Notes under the pieces: generated by a model
The model's input: only the letters and a program-made list of their open reading frames with translations
Told to the model about the DNA's origin: nothing
Databases searched by the model: none
In this document: piece after piece, positions 26,771-36,339 of the stretch
How the letters are laid out: each line of letters begins with the position of its first letter
How positions within the stretch are numbered: the stretch's first letter is position 1
Assembly (NCBI GenBank): GCA_958296055.1
Contig: CATQHS010000001.1
Coordinates: 1,584,277 to 1,648,276 of the forward strand
Source of the DNA: an uncultured Acidimicrobiales bacterium
GTDB lineage: Bacteria; Actinomycetota; Acidimicrobiia; Acidimicrobiales; Aldehydirespiratoraceae
Direction of reading: 5' to 3'
Length of the DNA stretch: 64,000 nucleotides
Program-made: the position numbers and the translations under genes

Positions 26771-27823
26771 ATGCTCACCCTCACCCGAACCAAGCTCGTC
26801 ACCGTCCTCTCGGCTGGGATCGTTGCCGCCGCTCTCGTCGCCGCGGGGTGCGGGTCGGACGACGACGCCACATCATCGGGGTCGTCGTCGCCCGCCACAT
26901 CGGCGGCCCTAGCCCCGGACCCGGACCCCGTCGCACCGGACGCTCCCGACGCCGAGGCTCCGGCCACCACCGCCCCGCCAGCCACTACCGAGGCGGCGAC
27001 CACCACAGAACCGGCCGCAGAACCCGCCGAACCCGCTGCCCCGACAGGCATCGAGGGCACCTACGGGAGCTTCGGCAACCTCGACGCCGACACCGTCGTG
27101 ATCGTCACCCAGGGCGGGCCGGTGACGTTCCTGCTCGGGCCGGAGGAACTCATAGAAGAGGTGGGCCTGCTCAACCCCGAGCAAGTCCAACTGGTGAGCG
27201 TCCACCAAGCCCAGACCCTCGACCCCAGCCGGTTCATCGCCGCCGACATCAGCTTCGACGAGGCCAAGGCGGCCGACGCCGAGTCGGTGGCCATGCTCGC
27301 CGACGTGGTCGCCTACTTCAAAGGCCAGGGCAAGACCGTCCACGTGGTCGGGTTCTCCTTCGGGGCCTTCATGGTGCAGGACCTGCTCGCCACCCAGGGC
27401 AACGCCGCCGACGGATACCTGATCAAGGTGGGCCGCGTCGACATGCCCGACGAGGTCTGGACCGAGTTCTCCGAAGGCCGGGCCGTCGGGTTCGTGGACG
27501 GCGTCGAGATCGTGAAGTTCGACATCGCCGAGGCTGGCATGGGCGGCGAGACCCCCGAGGCCGACCGCAACATGGCCCGCCTGGCCGCCGGCCTGGGCCA
27601 CAAGCGCTACAGCCAACTCCTAGCCGACATCGACATGGCCAACGTCGTCTACGTGTACGGCGACATCGACGAGCAGGTCGGGCGGCTCAGCGAGGCCGAG
27701 GTCGCCTTCCTGGAGGGCCGGTCGGCCACCGTCATCGAGTACCAGGGCGGCCACGCCACCCCCGCCGAGGTCACCCAGGACGCCATCGCCCGCCTCCTTC
27801 CGCCCGAACTGCTGCTCTACTGA
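26771..27823 (+). CDS. lipoprotein with alpha/beta-hydrolase-like domain
   Basis: ATG 26771 starts a lipoprotein signal peptide (TKLVTVLSAGIVAAALVAAG then Cys). A Ser/Asp/Pro/Thr-rich linker of about 80 residues follows, then a domain with strand-turn patterns of the alpha/beta hydrolase fold: TVVIVTQGGPVTFLLG and the nucleophile elbow-like VHVVGFSFGAFMVQDLLA (G-F-S-F-G). The final segment EYQGGHATPAEVTQDAIARL supplies a possible catalytic His. The substrate is unknown. The product has 350 residues and should be anchored outside the cell membrane. The frame upstream of 26771 is non-coding. Confidence 0.6.
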   Translation: MLTLTRTKLVTVLSAGIVAAALVAAGCGSDDDATSSGSSSPATSAALAPDPDPVAPDAPDAEAPATTAPPATTEAATTTEPAAEPAEPAAPTGIEGTYGSFGNLDADTVVIVTQGGPVTFLLGPEELIEEVGLLNPEQVQLVSVHQAQTLDPSRFIAADISFDEAKAADAESVAMLADVVAYFKGQGKTVHVVGFSFGAFMVQDLLATQGNAADGYLIKVGRVDMPDEVWTEFSEGRAVGFVDGVEIVKFDIAEAGMGGETPEADRNMARLAAGLGHKRYSQLLADIDMANVVYVYGDIDEQVGRLSEAEVAFLEGRSATVIEYQGGHATPAEVTQDAIARLLPPELLLY

Positions 27824-27897
27824 GGCGCCCCGCCGACCGCCGACCGACCGCCGGCCGACCGCGGGCCGGGGCGCTCGGGGCCGGTAGGTTGACCGGG

Positions 27898-28356
27898 GTG
27901 GGCCAACGTCGGCTAGACGACCAGCGCGGCGTCTACGCGCCGTTCATCGCCGTCATCTCCTCGGCCCTGCTGTTCTTGGGCGGCATCGCCTACGACGCCC
28001 CTCGCATCACCGCCGCCCGCCAAGACGCCGTCCACGCCGCCAACGAAGCCGCCCGGGTGGCTGCCATCACCGTCGCCAGCGGGGGATCGCTGGCCGAGGC
28101 CACCGACGCGGCCGAAGACCGCCTGGAGTCCCACCCGCTGATCTACGGCGAGGAGATCCTGGTGGCCAACGTCCACTGCGTCGGCAGCCTGGTGGAGGTG
28201 ACGGTGGTGACCGGCTACATACTGCGCTCGGCCCTGGCCATTGTCTGGAACCGCCGGCCCATCATCGCCAGGGGCGCGGCCGAAGCCATATTGCTGACCC
28301 CGTACGGCGATCCCGAGGCTCTCGACTATCTGGGCGAATGCCCCATCATTGAGTGA
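27898..28356 (+). CDS. TadG-like pilus protein
   Basis: GTG 27898 starts a 152-residue protein with DDQRGVYAPFIAVISSALLF then LGGIAYDAPRITAARQDAVH and AANEAARVAAITVASGG. This is the N-terminal helix and Ala-rich stalk of the TadE/TadG family, with the typical Q/D-RG motif before the helix. A compact extracytoplasmic part follows. It sits between the hydrolase-like lipoprotein and the LysM protein, in the same direction. Confidence 0.6.
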   Translation: MGQRRLDDQRGVYAPFIAVISSALLFLGGIAYDAPRITAARQDAVHAANEAARVAAITVASGGSLAEATDAAEDRLESHPLIYGEEILVANVHCVGSLVEVTVVTGYILRSALAIVWNRRPIIARGAAEAILLTPYGDPEALDYLGECPIIE

Positions 28357-28470
28357 ACCCCCGTCGAAACACCGGCCGAACCTGAGAAACTGGGGGTTGT
28401 GAACCGTGACCGGCGCGCTGCGGAACCGCCGGGTGGTGACCCCTATTGCTCCAGTTAGAGTTATGCACCC

Positions 28471-31400
28471 ATGGTGCACCTTCCCCCCGGCGCCGATTAC
28501 CAGTCTGATCTCCCGGAACAGAAAGACGGGGGCTCCAGCAAGGGCATCCTCTTCGACCTGCTCACGGCTCTGGTCGTGGTCGGCCTCCCAATCGCCTTCT
28601 TGGTGGTGCTTGGCGTGCCCCAGCTCGGACTGCCGACCGGGTGGCCTGAGGTCGAGACCCTGGTCAACGACGGGACGCTGCCGGGAGGGTTCATCCTCAA
28701 CCTCATCGTCTTGGTCTTGGCCCTGGCCTGGGTCGGCGCCCTAGCCCTGCTCGCCAACTCTGTAGCGCCCCGCACTCGGGAGGGCAAGCCGTCCCGCCCG
28801 ACCAAGACCCGCCGCCCGGGTAAGGAGCCCCGGCGCCAGGGCCGCCCGCAGGCCGAGGCCGAAGCCGAGGAGCCCTGGTACCGGCAAAGCGCCCCCCTGT
28901 TCAGCGAGCCCATCGTCGACATCGAGCGGATCGAGCCCCAAAGCGACGCCGAGCTGGTCGCCGGGCAAACCCCGGACCTGAGCGGGACGGCCGAGCCCTA
29001 CGGCGGCTACGCCCTGGCCGAACCGATGGGGCCGGACGCCGGACAACCAATGCACCCGATGGGGCCGAGCGCCGAGCAACCGATGGGGCCAGACGCCGGA
29101 CAACCAACGCAGCCGATGGGCCCGAGCGCCGAGCAACCGATGGGCGCGCCGCCGCCGGTAGCGGCTCACGAGACCGGGGTCGCCCGCACAGACGACGAGC
29201 ACCCGATGATCGTGCCGATACGGGCCTACTACGTCGCCCGGTCCGCCGACACGCTCCGCAGCGTCGCGGCCCAGTTCCTCAACTCGCCAGCTCGCTGGGA
29301 GGAGGTCCGGGCCCTCAACGCCGCCTATCCGGGCATGGCCGGCCTGGGGCCCGACGAGCTGATCCCGGAGGGCAGCGCGCTGATGCTGCCGGGCGACCCC
29401 ATGCCCTGGGGCAAACCCGACCCGGTCTACCTCTGGACCCTGGCGGAGCGGTTCCTGTTCACGGCGTGGGGGAGGACGCCAGCGCCGGCGGAGGTAGTCC
29501 CCTTCTGGAAGGGCCTGGCCATGGGCACGGAGATCGACGAGGACGCCCTCGGCGACCTCGGGGAGATCCCCGGCGCCGCGGCGGCGCTCGCCCCGAGCCC
29601 CGAGCCGCCGCTTGCCGAACCAGCCGCGGCGGCCCAGGCACCCCCCGACGAGCCGGCGCCCCAAGAAACCGCATACGCCGACGAAGCCGAACCCGACGAA
29701 CCCGCCGAGGCGGAACCCGCGGCCGAGCATCGGCCCGAGCCGTCGCCCGCATACGCCGACGAACCCGTGGCGGCGCCGCCTGCACCCGAACCGGCTGCCG
29801 CGCCCTCGCCGCCTGCTGAACCGCCGCCGACCGACCCGGCCGCGACGGCTGAGCCAGCCGCGCCGCCGGTTGCCGAACCAGCCGCGTACTCCCCCCCGCC
29901 ACCCGCCGAACCCGCCGCCGAGCCCCCGGTTGCCGAACCAGCCGCGCCCCCGGTTGCCGAACCGCCAGCCGCCTACCAACCGCCACCCGCCGAACCCGCC
30001 GCCGAGCCGCCCAGGTACGAGCCGCCCACCGCCGAACCCGCCGCCTACCAACCGCCACCCGCTGAACCCGCCGCCGAGCCGCCCGCCTACCAGCCACCCG
30101 TCGCTGAGCCCTCCGACGCACCGCCCAGGTACGAGCCGCCCGCCGCCGCGCCCGCCGAACCGCCCGCCTACCAACCGCCTCCCGAACCGCCCACGTACGC
30201 ACCCCCTACTGCCGAGCCCCCCACCTACGCGCCGCCCACCGCCGAACCACCCGTCGCCGAACCCTCCGAACCGGCCGCCGCCGAGCCGCCCGCCTACCAA
30301 CCGGCCGCCGCCGCGCCCCCCGAACCGCCCGCCGCCGAGCCACCCAGGTACGAGCCCCCCACCGCCGAACCTGCCAAGCCCGCCGCCGAACCGCCCACGT
30401 ACGAGCCGCCCACCGCTGCACCACCCGCCTACCAACCGGCCGCCGCCACGCCCGCCGCTGCGCCCCCTGAACCGCCCCCTTACCAGCCCCCCGCCGCCGA
30501 ACCGCCACCCGCTGCACCCGCCTACCAACCGCCCCCCGCTGCTCCCGCCGAACCGCCCGCCTACCAGCCGCCCCCCGAACCGCCTACGTACGCACCCCCT
30601 ACCGCTGAGCCCCCCACCTACGCGCCGCCCACCGCCTACGAACCCCCGAGCCAGCCCCCCACCCCCGACACCCCCGAACCCGAGCCGCCCGCCTACTACG
30701 CAGAACCCGAGACCCAGCAGCCCTACGAGGAACAAGAAGCCCCGCCGCTGCCGCAGTTCATGCCCTCGGTCACCGGGCCGGAAGTCTCAGCGCAGCAGTC
30801 GATAGGAGAACTCGGCGTCTCCCAGCGCAGCCTGGGCGGCACGGCCATAGGCGACGCCATGCTGCTGTGGCGGCTGTCCCGCATGCGCCAGCGCCGCTCC
30901 GGCGGCCCCGGCCGGGTCAGGGTCCCCGACCCCCTCGTGGAATCGCTGGAGCGCAACGCCCGCATGGACTCGCTCCGCCTCATAGAGGCGGCCATGCGCC
31001 AGCTCCGAGCCGTGACGGTGGCCCAGCTCAAGGAGAAGCCCAAGGTCATGGCCGTCCGGGTCGGCACCTACGGGTTCGAGGTGCTGCTGGACCAGCCGAC
31101 CGCCGCCCCCGAAGGCTGGCAGTCGGCCTCGGGCGGCTACGTGCTGGAGCTGTCCGAAGGGGTCACCCTCGAACAACTCGACGCCTCCGGGCACGGGCTG
31201 TCGCTGTGCCCGGCCCTCGTCCCGGTCGGCGACACCGTCGAGGGCCCGCTGCTGCTGAACATAGAGGAGATCGGCTGCCTGATGGTCTCGGGCACCAGCA
31301 TCGCCTCGGCCAGCCTGCTGTCGGCCATCGTCGAGGCTCTGGGCTCCTCGCCCATGGCCTCCAACATCAGGGTGGTGACGGTGGGGGTGAACGCCCCGGT

Positions 31401-31773
31401 CGGGCCGGGGTGGGAGCGGGTCCTGGCCACCAGCTTCGACTCGCCCCAGCTCGAGCAGCTCCTGGTCAACGCCTCGTCCCCGGAGCTCGCCAGCCCCGGC
31501 CTCGACGTGCTGGTGGTGGGCCCGGGCCACGACGTGCTGATCCAGCGGGCCGGGCAGATCGCGTCGTCGCCCCGCTCGAACCTGACCCTCGTGGGCGCCA
31601 CCTCATCGACTGCGGCTCGCTGGCCGTGGCGGATCCACGTGGACGAAGCCACCAGGGCCGTGGTCCAGCCCATCGCCTGCACGATGGTGGCCGCGCAAGC
31701 CATGTCGTCCGAGCTGGCCGCATCTCTGTCGGCCGAGGCCGCGGATCAGTTGAACAACCCGCCAGGTTTTTGA
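28471..31773 (+). CDS. giant LysM / proline-rich membrane protein
   Basis: The 1100-residue product has two N-terminal helices (residues about 27-50 and 70-92), then a short Met/Pro repeat region (PMGPSAEQPMGPDAGQP type). A LysM-like domain lies at about 250-310 (YYVARSADTLRSVAAQFLNS...LGPDELIPEGSALMLPGD). Roughly 380 residues of Pro/Ala/Glu repeats follow (PPAYQPP, PPTYAPPTAEP types, about 370-750). A C-terminal domain (about 780-1100) contains GCLMVSGTSIASASLLSAIV. The layout resembles the N-terminal and central parts of large actinobacterial LysM proteins related to BTAD regulators. The Pro-rich part probably spans the cell wall. Confidence 0.65.
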   Translation: MVHLPPGADYQSDLPEQKDGGSSKGILFDLLTALVVVGLPIAFLVVLGVPQLGLPTGWPEVETLVNDGTLPGGFILNLIVLVLALAWVGALALLANSVAPRTREGKPSRPTKTRRPGKEPRRQGRPQAEAEAEEPWYRQSAPLFSEPIVDIERIEPQSDAELVAGQTPDLSGTAEPYGGYALAEPMGPDAGQPMHPMGPSAEQPMGPDAGQPTQPMGPSAEQPMGAPPPVAAHETGVARTDDEHPMIVPIRAYYVARSADTLRSVAAQFLNSPARWEEVRALNAAYPGMAGLGPDELIPEGSALMLPGDPMPWGKPDPVYLWTLAERFLFTAWGRTPAPAEVVPFWKGLAMGTEIDEDALGDLGEIPGAAAALAPSPEPPLAEPAAAAQAPPDEPAPQETAYADEAEPDEPAEAEPAAEHRPEPSPAYADEPVAAPPAPEPAAAPSPPAEPPPTDPAATAEPAAPPVAEPAAYSPPPPAEPAAEPPVAEPAAPPVAEPPAAYQPPPAEPAAEPPRYEPPTAEPAAYQPPPAEPAAEPPAYQPPVAEPSDAPPRYEPPAAAPAEPPAYQPPPEPPTYAPPTAEPPTYAPPTAEPPVAEPSEPAAAEPPAYQPAAAAPPEPPAAEPPRYEPPTAEPAKPAAEPPTYEPPTAAPPAYQPAAATPAAAPPEPPPYQPPAAEPPPAAPAYQPPPAAPAEPPAYQPPPEPPTYAPPTAEPPTYAPPTAYEPPSQPPTPDTPEPEPPAYYAEPETQQPYEEQEAPPLPQFMPSVTGPEVSAQQSIGELGVSQRSLGGTAIGDAMLLWRLSRMRQRRSGGPGRVRVPDPLVESLERNARMDSLRLIEAAMRQLRAVTVAQLKEKPKVMAVRVGTYGFEVLLDQPTAAPEGWQSASGGYVLELSEGVTLEQLDASGHGLSLCPALVPVGDTVEGPLLLNIEEIGCLMVSGTSIASASLLSAIVEALGSSPMASNIRVVTVGVNAPVGPGWERVLATSFDSPQLEQLLVNASSPELASPGLDVLVVGPGHDVLIQRAGQIASSPRSNLTLVGATSSTAARWPWRIHVDEATRAVVQPIACTMVAAQAMSSELAASLSAEAADQLNNPPGF

Positions 31774-31786
31774 GGCAAGGGACCCG

Positions 31787-33310
31787 ATGCACGCACCACC
31801 TTCCGCACTCTTGAACCGCGTCCGAGGCCAGGGCCGGGACCAGGGCCAAGGCCGGAACCGAAGCCGTCGTCAAGCCGCCAAGCCCGCGGCAGGCGTGATG
31901 ATCGCCGCGGCCCTGCTGGCCGGGGCCTGCGGCTCCATGGAGGCGGCCGACCCGGTCGAAGGCCCCGTCACCCCGGAGAACCAGGCCGTCCAGACCAGCA
32001 GCCTGATGTCAACCCGGCCCGGAGCCGGCATCGACGCGGCCGGCGGGATCCTGCACGGCGACAGCGAGTGCCCGGAGAACCCGGCGGCCGGAGCCCCCAA
32101 CGTCCGCAGCATCGCCTGGTACGGGCCCGACTTCGAGGAACTGGCCTCCATCGGCCTGGAGACCCTCGATCTCGACGACCCGGTCCTGATGCTCGAATCC
32201 TACGTCGCCGAGATCAACCGCCACGGCGGGCTCAACGGCCACTGCTTCCGGGTGGACCCCTACATCTGGAGCCTGGCCAACCCGGTCGAGTCGATAGGGC
32301 AGATCTGCGCCGAGCTGCCGCCGACGCAGCCCTTGGCCATCATGGCCCTGGGGCTGGACTCGTTCGGCTTCCAGTGCCTCACCGCCGCGGCCGGGATCCC
32401 CGCGGTCACCATCCTCAGCACCCGGAGCTGGGCCGAGATGAGCATCGGGATGGCGTCCGGGCGCTACTTCGACTACCTCGGCACCCGCGAGGCCGTGGTG
32501 GCCGGCGGCCTAGAGGTGGCCGCCAACGCCGGGGAGATCGGCGCCGGCGACCGCATCGCCCTGCTGTACGCGGCCGAGAGCGAGCGCCAAGCGGCCGAAG
32601 ATGCGGCCGGGCACCTGGGACTGCATCTCGACTACTTCGCCATCATCCCCGAACAGCCCGAGGAGGTCGGCCCGTTCCTGGCCGCCACCGCGGCCCAGTG
32701 GCAGAACGAGAACGTGACCGCGGTCACCACCTCGGCCGACTGGGAGAACGTGAGCCAGTTCATGATCGAGGCCGAGGCGCTGGACTGGCTGCCCATCTGG
32801 GTGACCACCGACCTCCAGACCGCCACCCTGGTCCTCGACGACGCCCCGGACCGCCAGGGGCTGAACCTGATCCAGGCCAGCACCTGGAGGGCACCGGGCG
32901 ACCCGATCAGCACCCTGGACCAAGGCTGCGTGACCCTGCGCAACGCCTCGGGCGCCGAGATCTTCGGGTACCGGCTCCACACCGACGCCTGGGTGCTGCT
33001 GACCTCTTTGTGCGACACGCTGGACGCCCTGTTCGCCGCGGTGTCGCGGGCCGAGATGCCGCTGACCAACGAGTCGATGGCCACGGCCCTGGCCACTACC
33101 AGCTTCGAGGCCCCGCACGGCTTGCTCATCGCCTTCGACTCCGGCAACCAGTTCAGCCCGAGCCGCATGCGGCTCCTGAAAGCCGACCCCAACTGCGCGC
33201 TCAACCCCTGGGGGTGCCTGCGGGCCATCAGCTCCTGGTTCGACTTGGCCCCCCTCATGCCGCCCGACATGCCCGCCCCCGTCGCCGCCGAAGGGGCGGC
33301 CGGTGGGTGA
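31787..33310 (+). CDS. Liv-type periplasmic-binding lipoprotein
   Basis: The 507-residue product has a long basic leader, then VMIAAALLAGAC, a lipobox with the acylated Cys at about residue 49. The mature part has the type 1 periplasmic-binding fold of branched-chain amino acid or amide receptors: VRSIAWYGPDFEELASIG, LMLESYVAEINRHGGLNGHC, AVTTSADWENVSQFMIEAEA. The family normally feeds Liv-type ABC transporters, whereas the genes downstream are NitT/TauT type. It overlaps the next gene by 8 nt, so both are probably co-translated. Confidence 0.7.
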   Translation: MHAPPSALLNRVRGQGRDQGQGRNRSRRQAAKPAAGVMIAAALLAGACGSMEAADPVEGPVTPENQAVQTSSLMSTRPGAGIDAAGGILHGDSECPENPAAGAPNVRSIAWYGPDFEELASIGLETLDLDDPVLMLESYVAEINRHGGLNGHCFRVDPYIWSLANPVESIGQICAELPPTQPLAIMALGLDSFGFQCLTAAAGIPAVTILSTRSWAEMSIGMASGRYFDYLGTREAVVAGGLEVAANAGEIGAGDRIALLYAAESERQAAEDAAGHLGLHLDYFAIIPEQPEEVGPFLAATAAQWQNENVTAVTTSADWENVSQFMIEAEALDWLPIWVTTDLQTATLVLDDAPDRQGLNLIQASTWRAPGDPISTLDQGCVTLRNASGAEIFGYRLHTDAWVLLTSLCDTLDALFAAVSRAEMPLTNESMATALATTSFEAPHGLLIAFDSGNQFSPSRMRLLKADPNCALNPWGCLRAISSWFDLAPLMPPDMPAPVAAEGAAGG

Positions 33311-34445
33311 CCGCCGTCGGGTCCGGTCCGCCGCCCGGCGCCCCCGTCGGCCCAGGGCCGGCCTCGCCGCCGCCACCGCCGCGGCGCTGGCCTCGCTCTG
33401 CGCCTTGGCCGCGGCGGCCTGCGGCAGCTCGGCCGAGACCACCCCGGCAGCAGCGCCCTCAGGCCAGCAGGCCGGGCCGGACGACGGCGCCCTCATCCGG
33501 CTCGCCATCCCGCCCGACCCCCTGTGGGACTGGCTCAACGACAGCGGCGCCCTGGCCGAGTGGCAGCAGTCCAACAGCGTCCGCATCGACGCCAGCCAGT
33601 CCTTCGACCAGTTCGGCGCCTTCGCCGGCGGCCATGCCGACATGGTGCTCATCAACGCCATGAACGTGCCCAACATCGAGAGGCAGTCCCAGCGGGAGGC
33701 GGTGATCCTCGGCAAGTACACCTTCGACCGCAGCTTCATCGGGGTGAGGCGCTTCTCCCCCGCTGAGACCCTCGGCGACTTGGGCGGGATGCAGATCGCC
33801 GTCTACAGCCCGGTGGAGTCCACCCTGGTGTGGGGGGTGATCGCCGACGCCCTGCACGATTTGAGACTCGACATCAACGGCGGCGACTTCGACTTGGTGG
33901 TGGCCGAGCCGACCCGGCTGGCCGACTTGGTGATGCGCGGCGACGTGGACGCCTGCGTCTGCCTGCCCGACCCCACCGTCTCCTATTTCTCGGGTAGAGA
34001 GATGAAAGCCCTCTACGAAGGGCGGTCCGCGGCTCAGATCTACGCCGAGGAGATCGCGGCCGACCCGGCCCAGGGCCTGCCCATGGCCGACGTCTTCGTG
34101 GCGGACAAGCAGTGGTACGACCAGCACACCGCCGTCGCCGAATCCTTCCTGGCCCTGTGGGACACGGCCCTGAGCGAATGGCAGCAGAACAAAGCCGGGC
34201 TGGTGGACGACTACCGGCACCACTTCTCCGTGCAAAGCGCCGACGATGTGGCCTGGCTCACCGACTACATCACCCACAACGACTGGATCGCCCCGTCGGC
34301 ATACGTGAGCCAAGGGGAAGCAAAGACTCAGGCTGATATATTTTCACGGATGAAGGGGGCCGGGCTGATCGCCGAAGACACCGCTGAGCCGGAGATCATT
34401 CTCTCCGTTTCTTCGAGTTCTACCGTCCCCGAACCGGGCTCGTAA
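33303..34445 (+). CDS. NitT/TauT-type ABC transporter substrate-binding lipoprotein
   Basis: GTG 33303 overlaps the preceding stop. A lipoprotein signal (ALASLCALAAAACG) precedes a type 2 binding-protein domain: IRLAIPPDPLWDWLNDSGAL, ADMVLINAMNVPNIERQSQR, LGDLGGMQIAVYSPVESTLV, LVMRGDVDACVCLPDPTVSY. This pattern fits the SsuA/TauA/THI5-like receptors, whose ligands include sulfonates, nitrate, taurine or thiamine precursors. The ligand here is not evident. The genes for two permeases and an ATPase follow directly. Confidence 0.75.
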   Translation: MGDRRRVRSAARRPRRPRAGLAAATAAALASLCALAAAACGSSAETTPAAAPSGQQAGPDDGALIRLAIPPDPLWDWLNDSGALAEWQQSNSVRIDASQSFDQFGAFAGGHADMVLINAMNVPNIERQSQREAVILGKYTFDRSFIGVRRFSPAETLGDLGGMQIAVYSPVESTLVWGVIADALHDLRLDINGGDFDLVVAEPTRLADLVMRGDVDACVCLPDPTVSYFSGREMKALYEGRSAAQIYAEEIAADPAQGLPMADVFVADKQWYDQHTAVAESFLALWDTALSEWQQNKAGLVDDYRHHFSVQSADDVAWLTDYITHNDWIAPSAYVSQGEAKTQADIFSRMKGAGLIAEDTAEPEIILSVSSSSTVPEPGS

Positions 34446-34467
34446 GGACAGTCAGGACCGCACCGAA

Positions 34468-35310
34468 GTGTCGGCCGTACCCTCCGTCGCCCCCGACGCC
34501 ATATCGCAGCTTTCGGCCCAGGAGCTGCGCCGGTCGGTGTGGCGGCGCTGGGGCCTCCGCTCCACCGTCGTCATCGGCTGGGTCGTGTTCGTCGGGGTCT
34601 GGTATCTCTTCTCCAGCTTCTTGGGCCAAGCGCTGCTGCCGCCCCTCCACACGGTCGTCAACCGGGCATGGGAACTGATCACCGAGGGCGGCTTCGGCTC
34701 CAACCTCATCTCCAGCGTCACCCGGCTGGTGGGCGGCTTCCTGCTCGCCTTGGTGGCGGGAACCGGCGTGGGCCTGCTCATCGCCTACAACGACTGGTGG
34801 CGGAACCTGCTACAGGGCCCGCTGCAGCTAATCATCAGCCTGCCCACCATCAGCCTGGCGGTGATGACCCTGATCCTGTTCGGCATCTCCCCCCTGGGCC
34901 CGGTGCTGATGACCATGCTGGTGGCCATCCCCTACATAACCATGAACGTGGCCCAGGGGATCACCGGCGTGGACCGCAAGCTGATCGTCATGAGCGAGGC
35001 GTTCGGGCGGACCCGCCGGCAGATCGTCAAGGACATCTTGGTGCCCTCGTCGATCCTGTCCACCCTGGGAGGGGCCCGGCTGGCCTTCGCCGTGGCTTGG
35101 AGGATGGAGCTGCTGGCCGAGGTGTTCGCCTCATCTCAGGGGATCGGCTTCCAGATCAGGCGCAGCTTCGAGAGCTACGACACCCAGGCCATGCTGGCCT
35201 GGACGGTGCTGTTCGTGGCGGTGATGCTCCTCTTCGAGAACTTCGTCCTGCGCCGGATCGACCGCTGGGCCGGCCGCTGGCGCATGCAGGACTGGGGCGC
35301 GAACCCATGA
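34468..35310 (+). CDS. ABC transporter permease (SsuC/TauC type)
   Basis: The 280-residue permease has six helices. It shows the BPD_transp_1 pattern: VTRLVGGFLLALVAGTGVGL, PTISLAVMTLILFGISPLGP, and the EAA-loop segment MSEAFGRTRRQIVKDILVPS followed by GGARLAFAVAWRMELLAEVF. It begins 22 nt after the binding protein. It should pair with the second permease at 35384 as a heterodimeric channel. Confidence 0.85.
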   Translation: MSAVPSVAPDAISQLSAQELRRSVWRRWGLRSTVVIGWVVFVGVWYLFSSFLGQALLPPLHTVVNRAWELITEGGFGSNLISSVTRLVGGFLLALVAGTGVGLLIAYNDWWRNLLQGPLQLIISLPTISLAVMTLILFGISPLGPVLMTMLVAIPYITMNVAQGITGVDRKLIVMSEAFGRTRRQIVKDILVPSSILSTLGGARLAFAVAWRMELLAEVFASSQGIGFQIRRSFESYDTQAMLAWTVLFVAVMLLFENFVLRRIDRWAGRWRMQDWGANP

Positions 35311-35383
35311 GCCCGACCAGCCAGACCAGCCGGCGACCGACCAGCCGGCGACCGACCAGCCCGGCCGACCGGGGCGCGAACCC

Positions 35384-36292
35384 GTGAGCGAGTTCGGCGC
35401 CTTCCGGCCCCCGCCCGACATCCTGCCCGAGGCGGCCGCGACGCGGGGCCGGGCGGGGCGGGCCGGGCGGGGCAGGCCAGCGCCGGGCCGGCCCGGGGAG
35501 AGCCGGTGGCGCAGGCCCGGCTTCGTGCGCCTGCTGGGCGTGGTTCTGCTGGTGCTGCTCTGGGTCTATATCGCCTTCATCAACGAGAACGTGCCCGGCA
35601 TCACCGAGGTGCTGGCCTTCCTCTGGACCGAGCTGTCCGGCGGCTCCCACGGCGGCATGGTGCTCAGGGGCGAGTTCTGGCCGCCGCTGCTGGACAGCCT
35701 GCAGCGTTACGCCATCGGCCTGATCATCGGCATACCCATGGGGGTGGCCCTGGGGCTGCTGGTCGGCGCCTCCTCGGTGGCCCGGGGCCTGCTCAACGAC
35801 ACCACCCTGGCCCTGCTGGGGCTGCCCACCGTGGTCTGGGCCTTCTTGGCCTTCCTGTGGTTCGGCCTGACCGACTCGGGCCCGATCATCGCCGTGGTGC
35901 TGACCGTGGTCCCCTTCGTGGCCGTCAACGTGAGCGCGGGGGTGCGCAGCATCGACCGGGGCCTGGTGGAGATGTCCCGGTCGTTCCGGGTGCCCTGGCC
36001 CCGGCTGACCGGGACCCTGCTCTTGGGCGGGACCCTGCCCAGCGCCTGCACCGGCATACGGCTGGCGTTCACCGCCGGGTGGAACAGCCTGCTGATCGTG
36101 GAGTGGTTCGGCGCCACGTCCGGGGTGGGCTGGAGGGCCCGGTTCTGGTACGACGCCCTGCGCTACCCCGGCTTCGTGGCCTGGGTGCTGGTCTACGTGG
36201 TGCTGATCGTCCTGTTGGACCGGCTCATGCTGCGCCCGCTGGAGCGCCGCGCCTTCCGCTGGAGCGAGCGCCCCGTCTTAGTGGCGAGGTAG
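35384..36292 (+). CDS. ABC transporter permease (SsuC/TauC type)
   Basis: GTG 35384 starts a 302-residue permease with a 45-residue basic, Gly/Arg-rich cytoplasmic leader before the first helix (FVRLLGVVLLVLLWVYIAFI). The EAA-like loop is EMSRSFRVPWPRLTGTLLLG. A short duplication surrounds the start: GGGGCGCGAACCC followed by TGAG occurs both at the previous gene's end and here, with a CGACCAGCCGG repeat between. That suggests the spacer arose by local duplication. It works with the permease at 34468. Confidence 0.85.
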   Translation: MSEFGAFRPPPDILPEAAATRGRAGRAGRGRPAPGRPGESRWRRPGFVRLLGVVLLVLLWVYIAFINENVPGITEVLAFLWTELSGGSHGGMVLRGEFWPPLLDSLQRYAIGLIIGIPMGVALGLLVGASSVARGLLNDTTLALLGLPTVVWAFLAFLWFGLTDSGPIIAVVLTVVPFVAVNVSAGVRSIDRGLVEMSRSFRVPWPRLTGTLLLGGTLPSACTGIRLAFTAGWNSLLIVEWFGATSGVGWRARFWYDALRYPGFVAWVLVYVVLIVLLDRLMLRPLERRAFRWSERPVLVAR

Positions 36293-36339
36293 CGGCGCAG
36301 CGGTGGCGAGGCAGTCCCCGAACCCGAGGTAAAGAGAAA

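Noticed and set aside
26848-28356. 502-codon plus-strand frame joined to a TadG-like end
   Set aside because: The first 350 codons are an Arg/Gly/His-rich shadow of the hydrolase-like lipoprotein. Only the part from GTG 27898 is protein-like.
29600-30700. Short tandem repeats considered as a CRISPR array
   Set aside because: The repeats are in-frame codon repeats of a Pro/Ala/Glu-rich protein region, with no regular spacers.
28741-30735. 664-codon minus-strand frame opposite the LysM/proline-rich gene
   Set aside because: It consists almost entirely of Gly/Arg/Val repeats produced by reading the Pro/Ala codon repeats backwards. The plus-strand gene has membrane, LysM and C-terminal domains.
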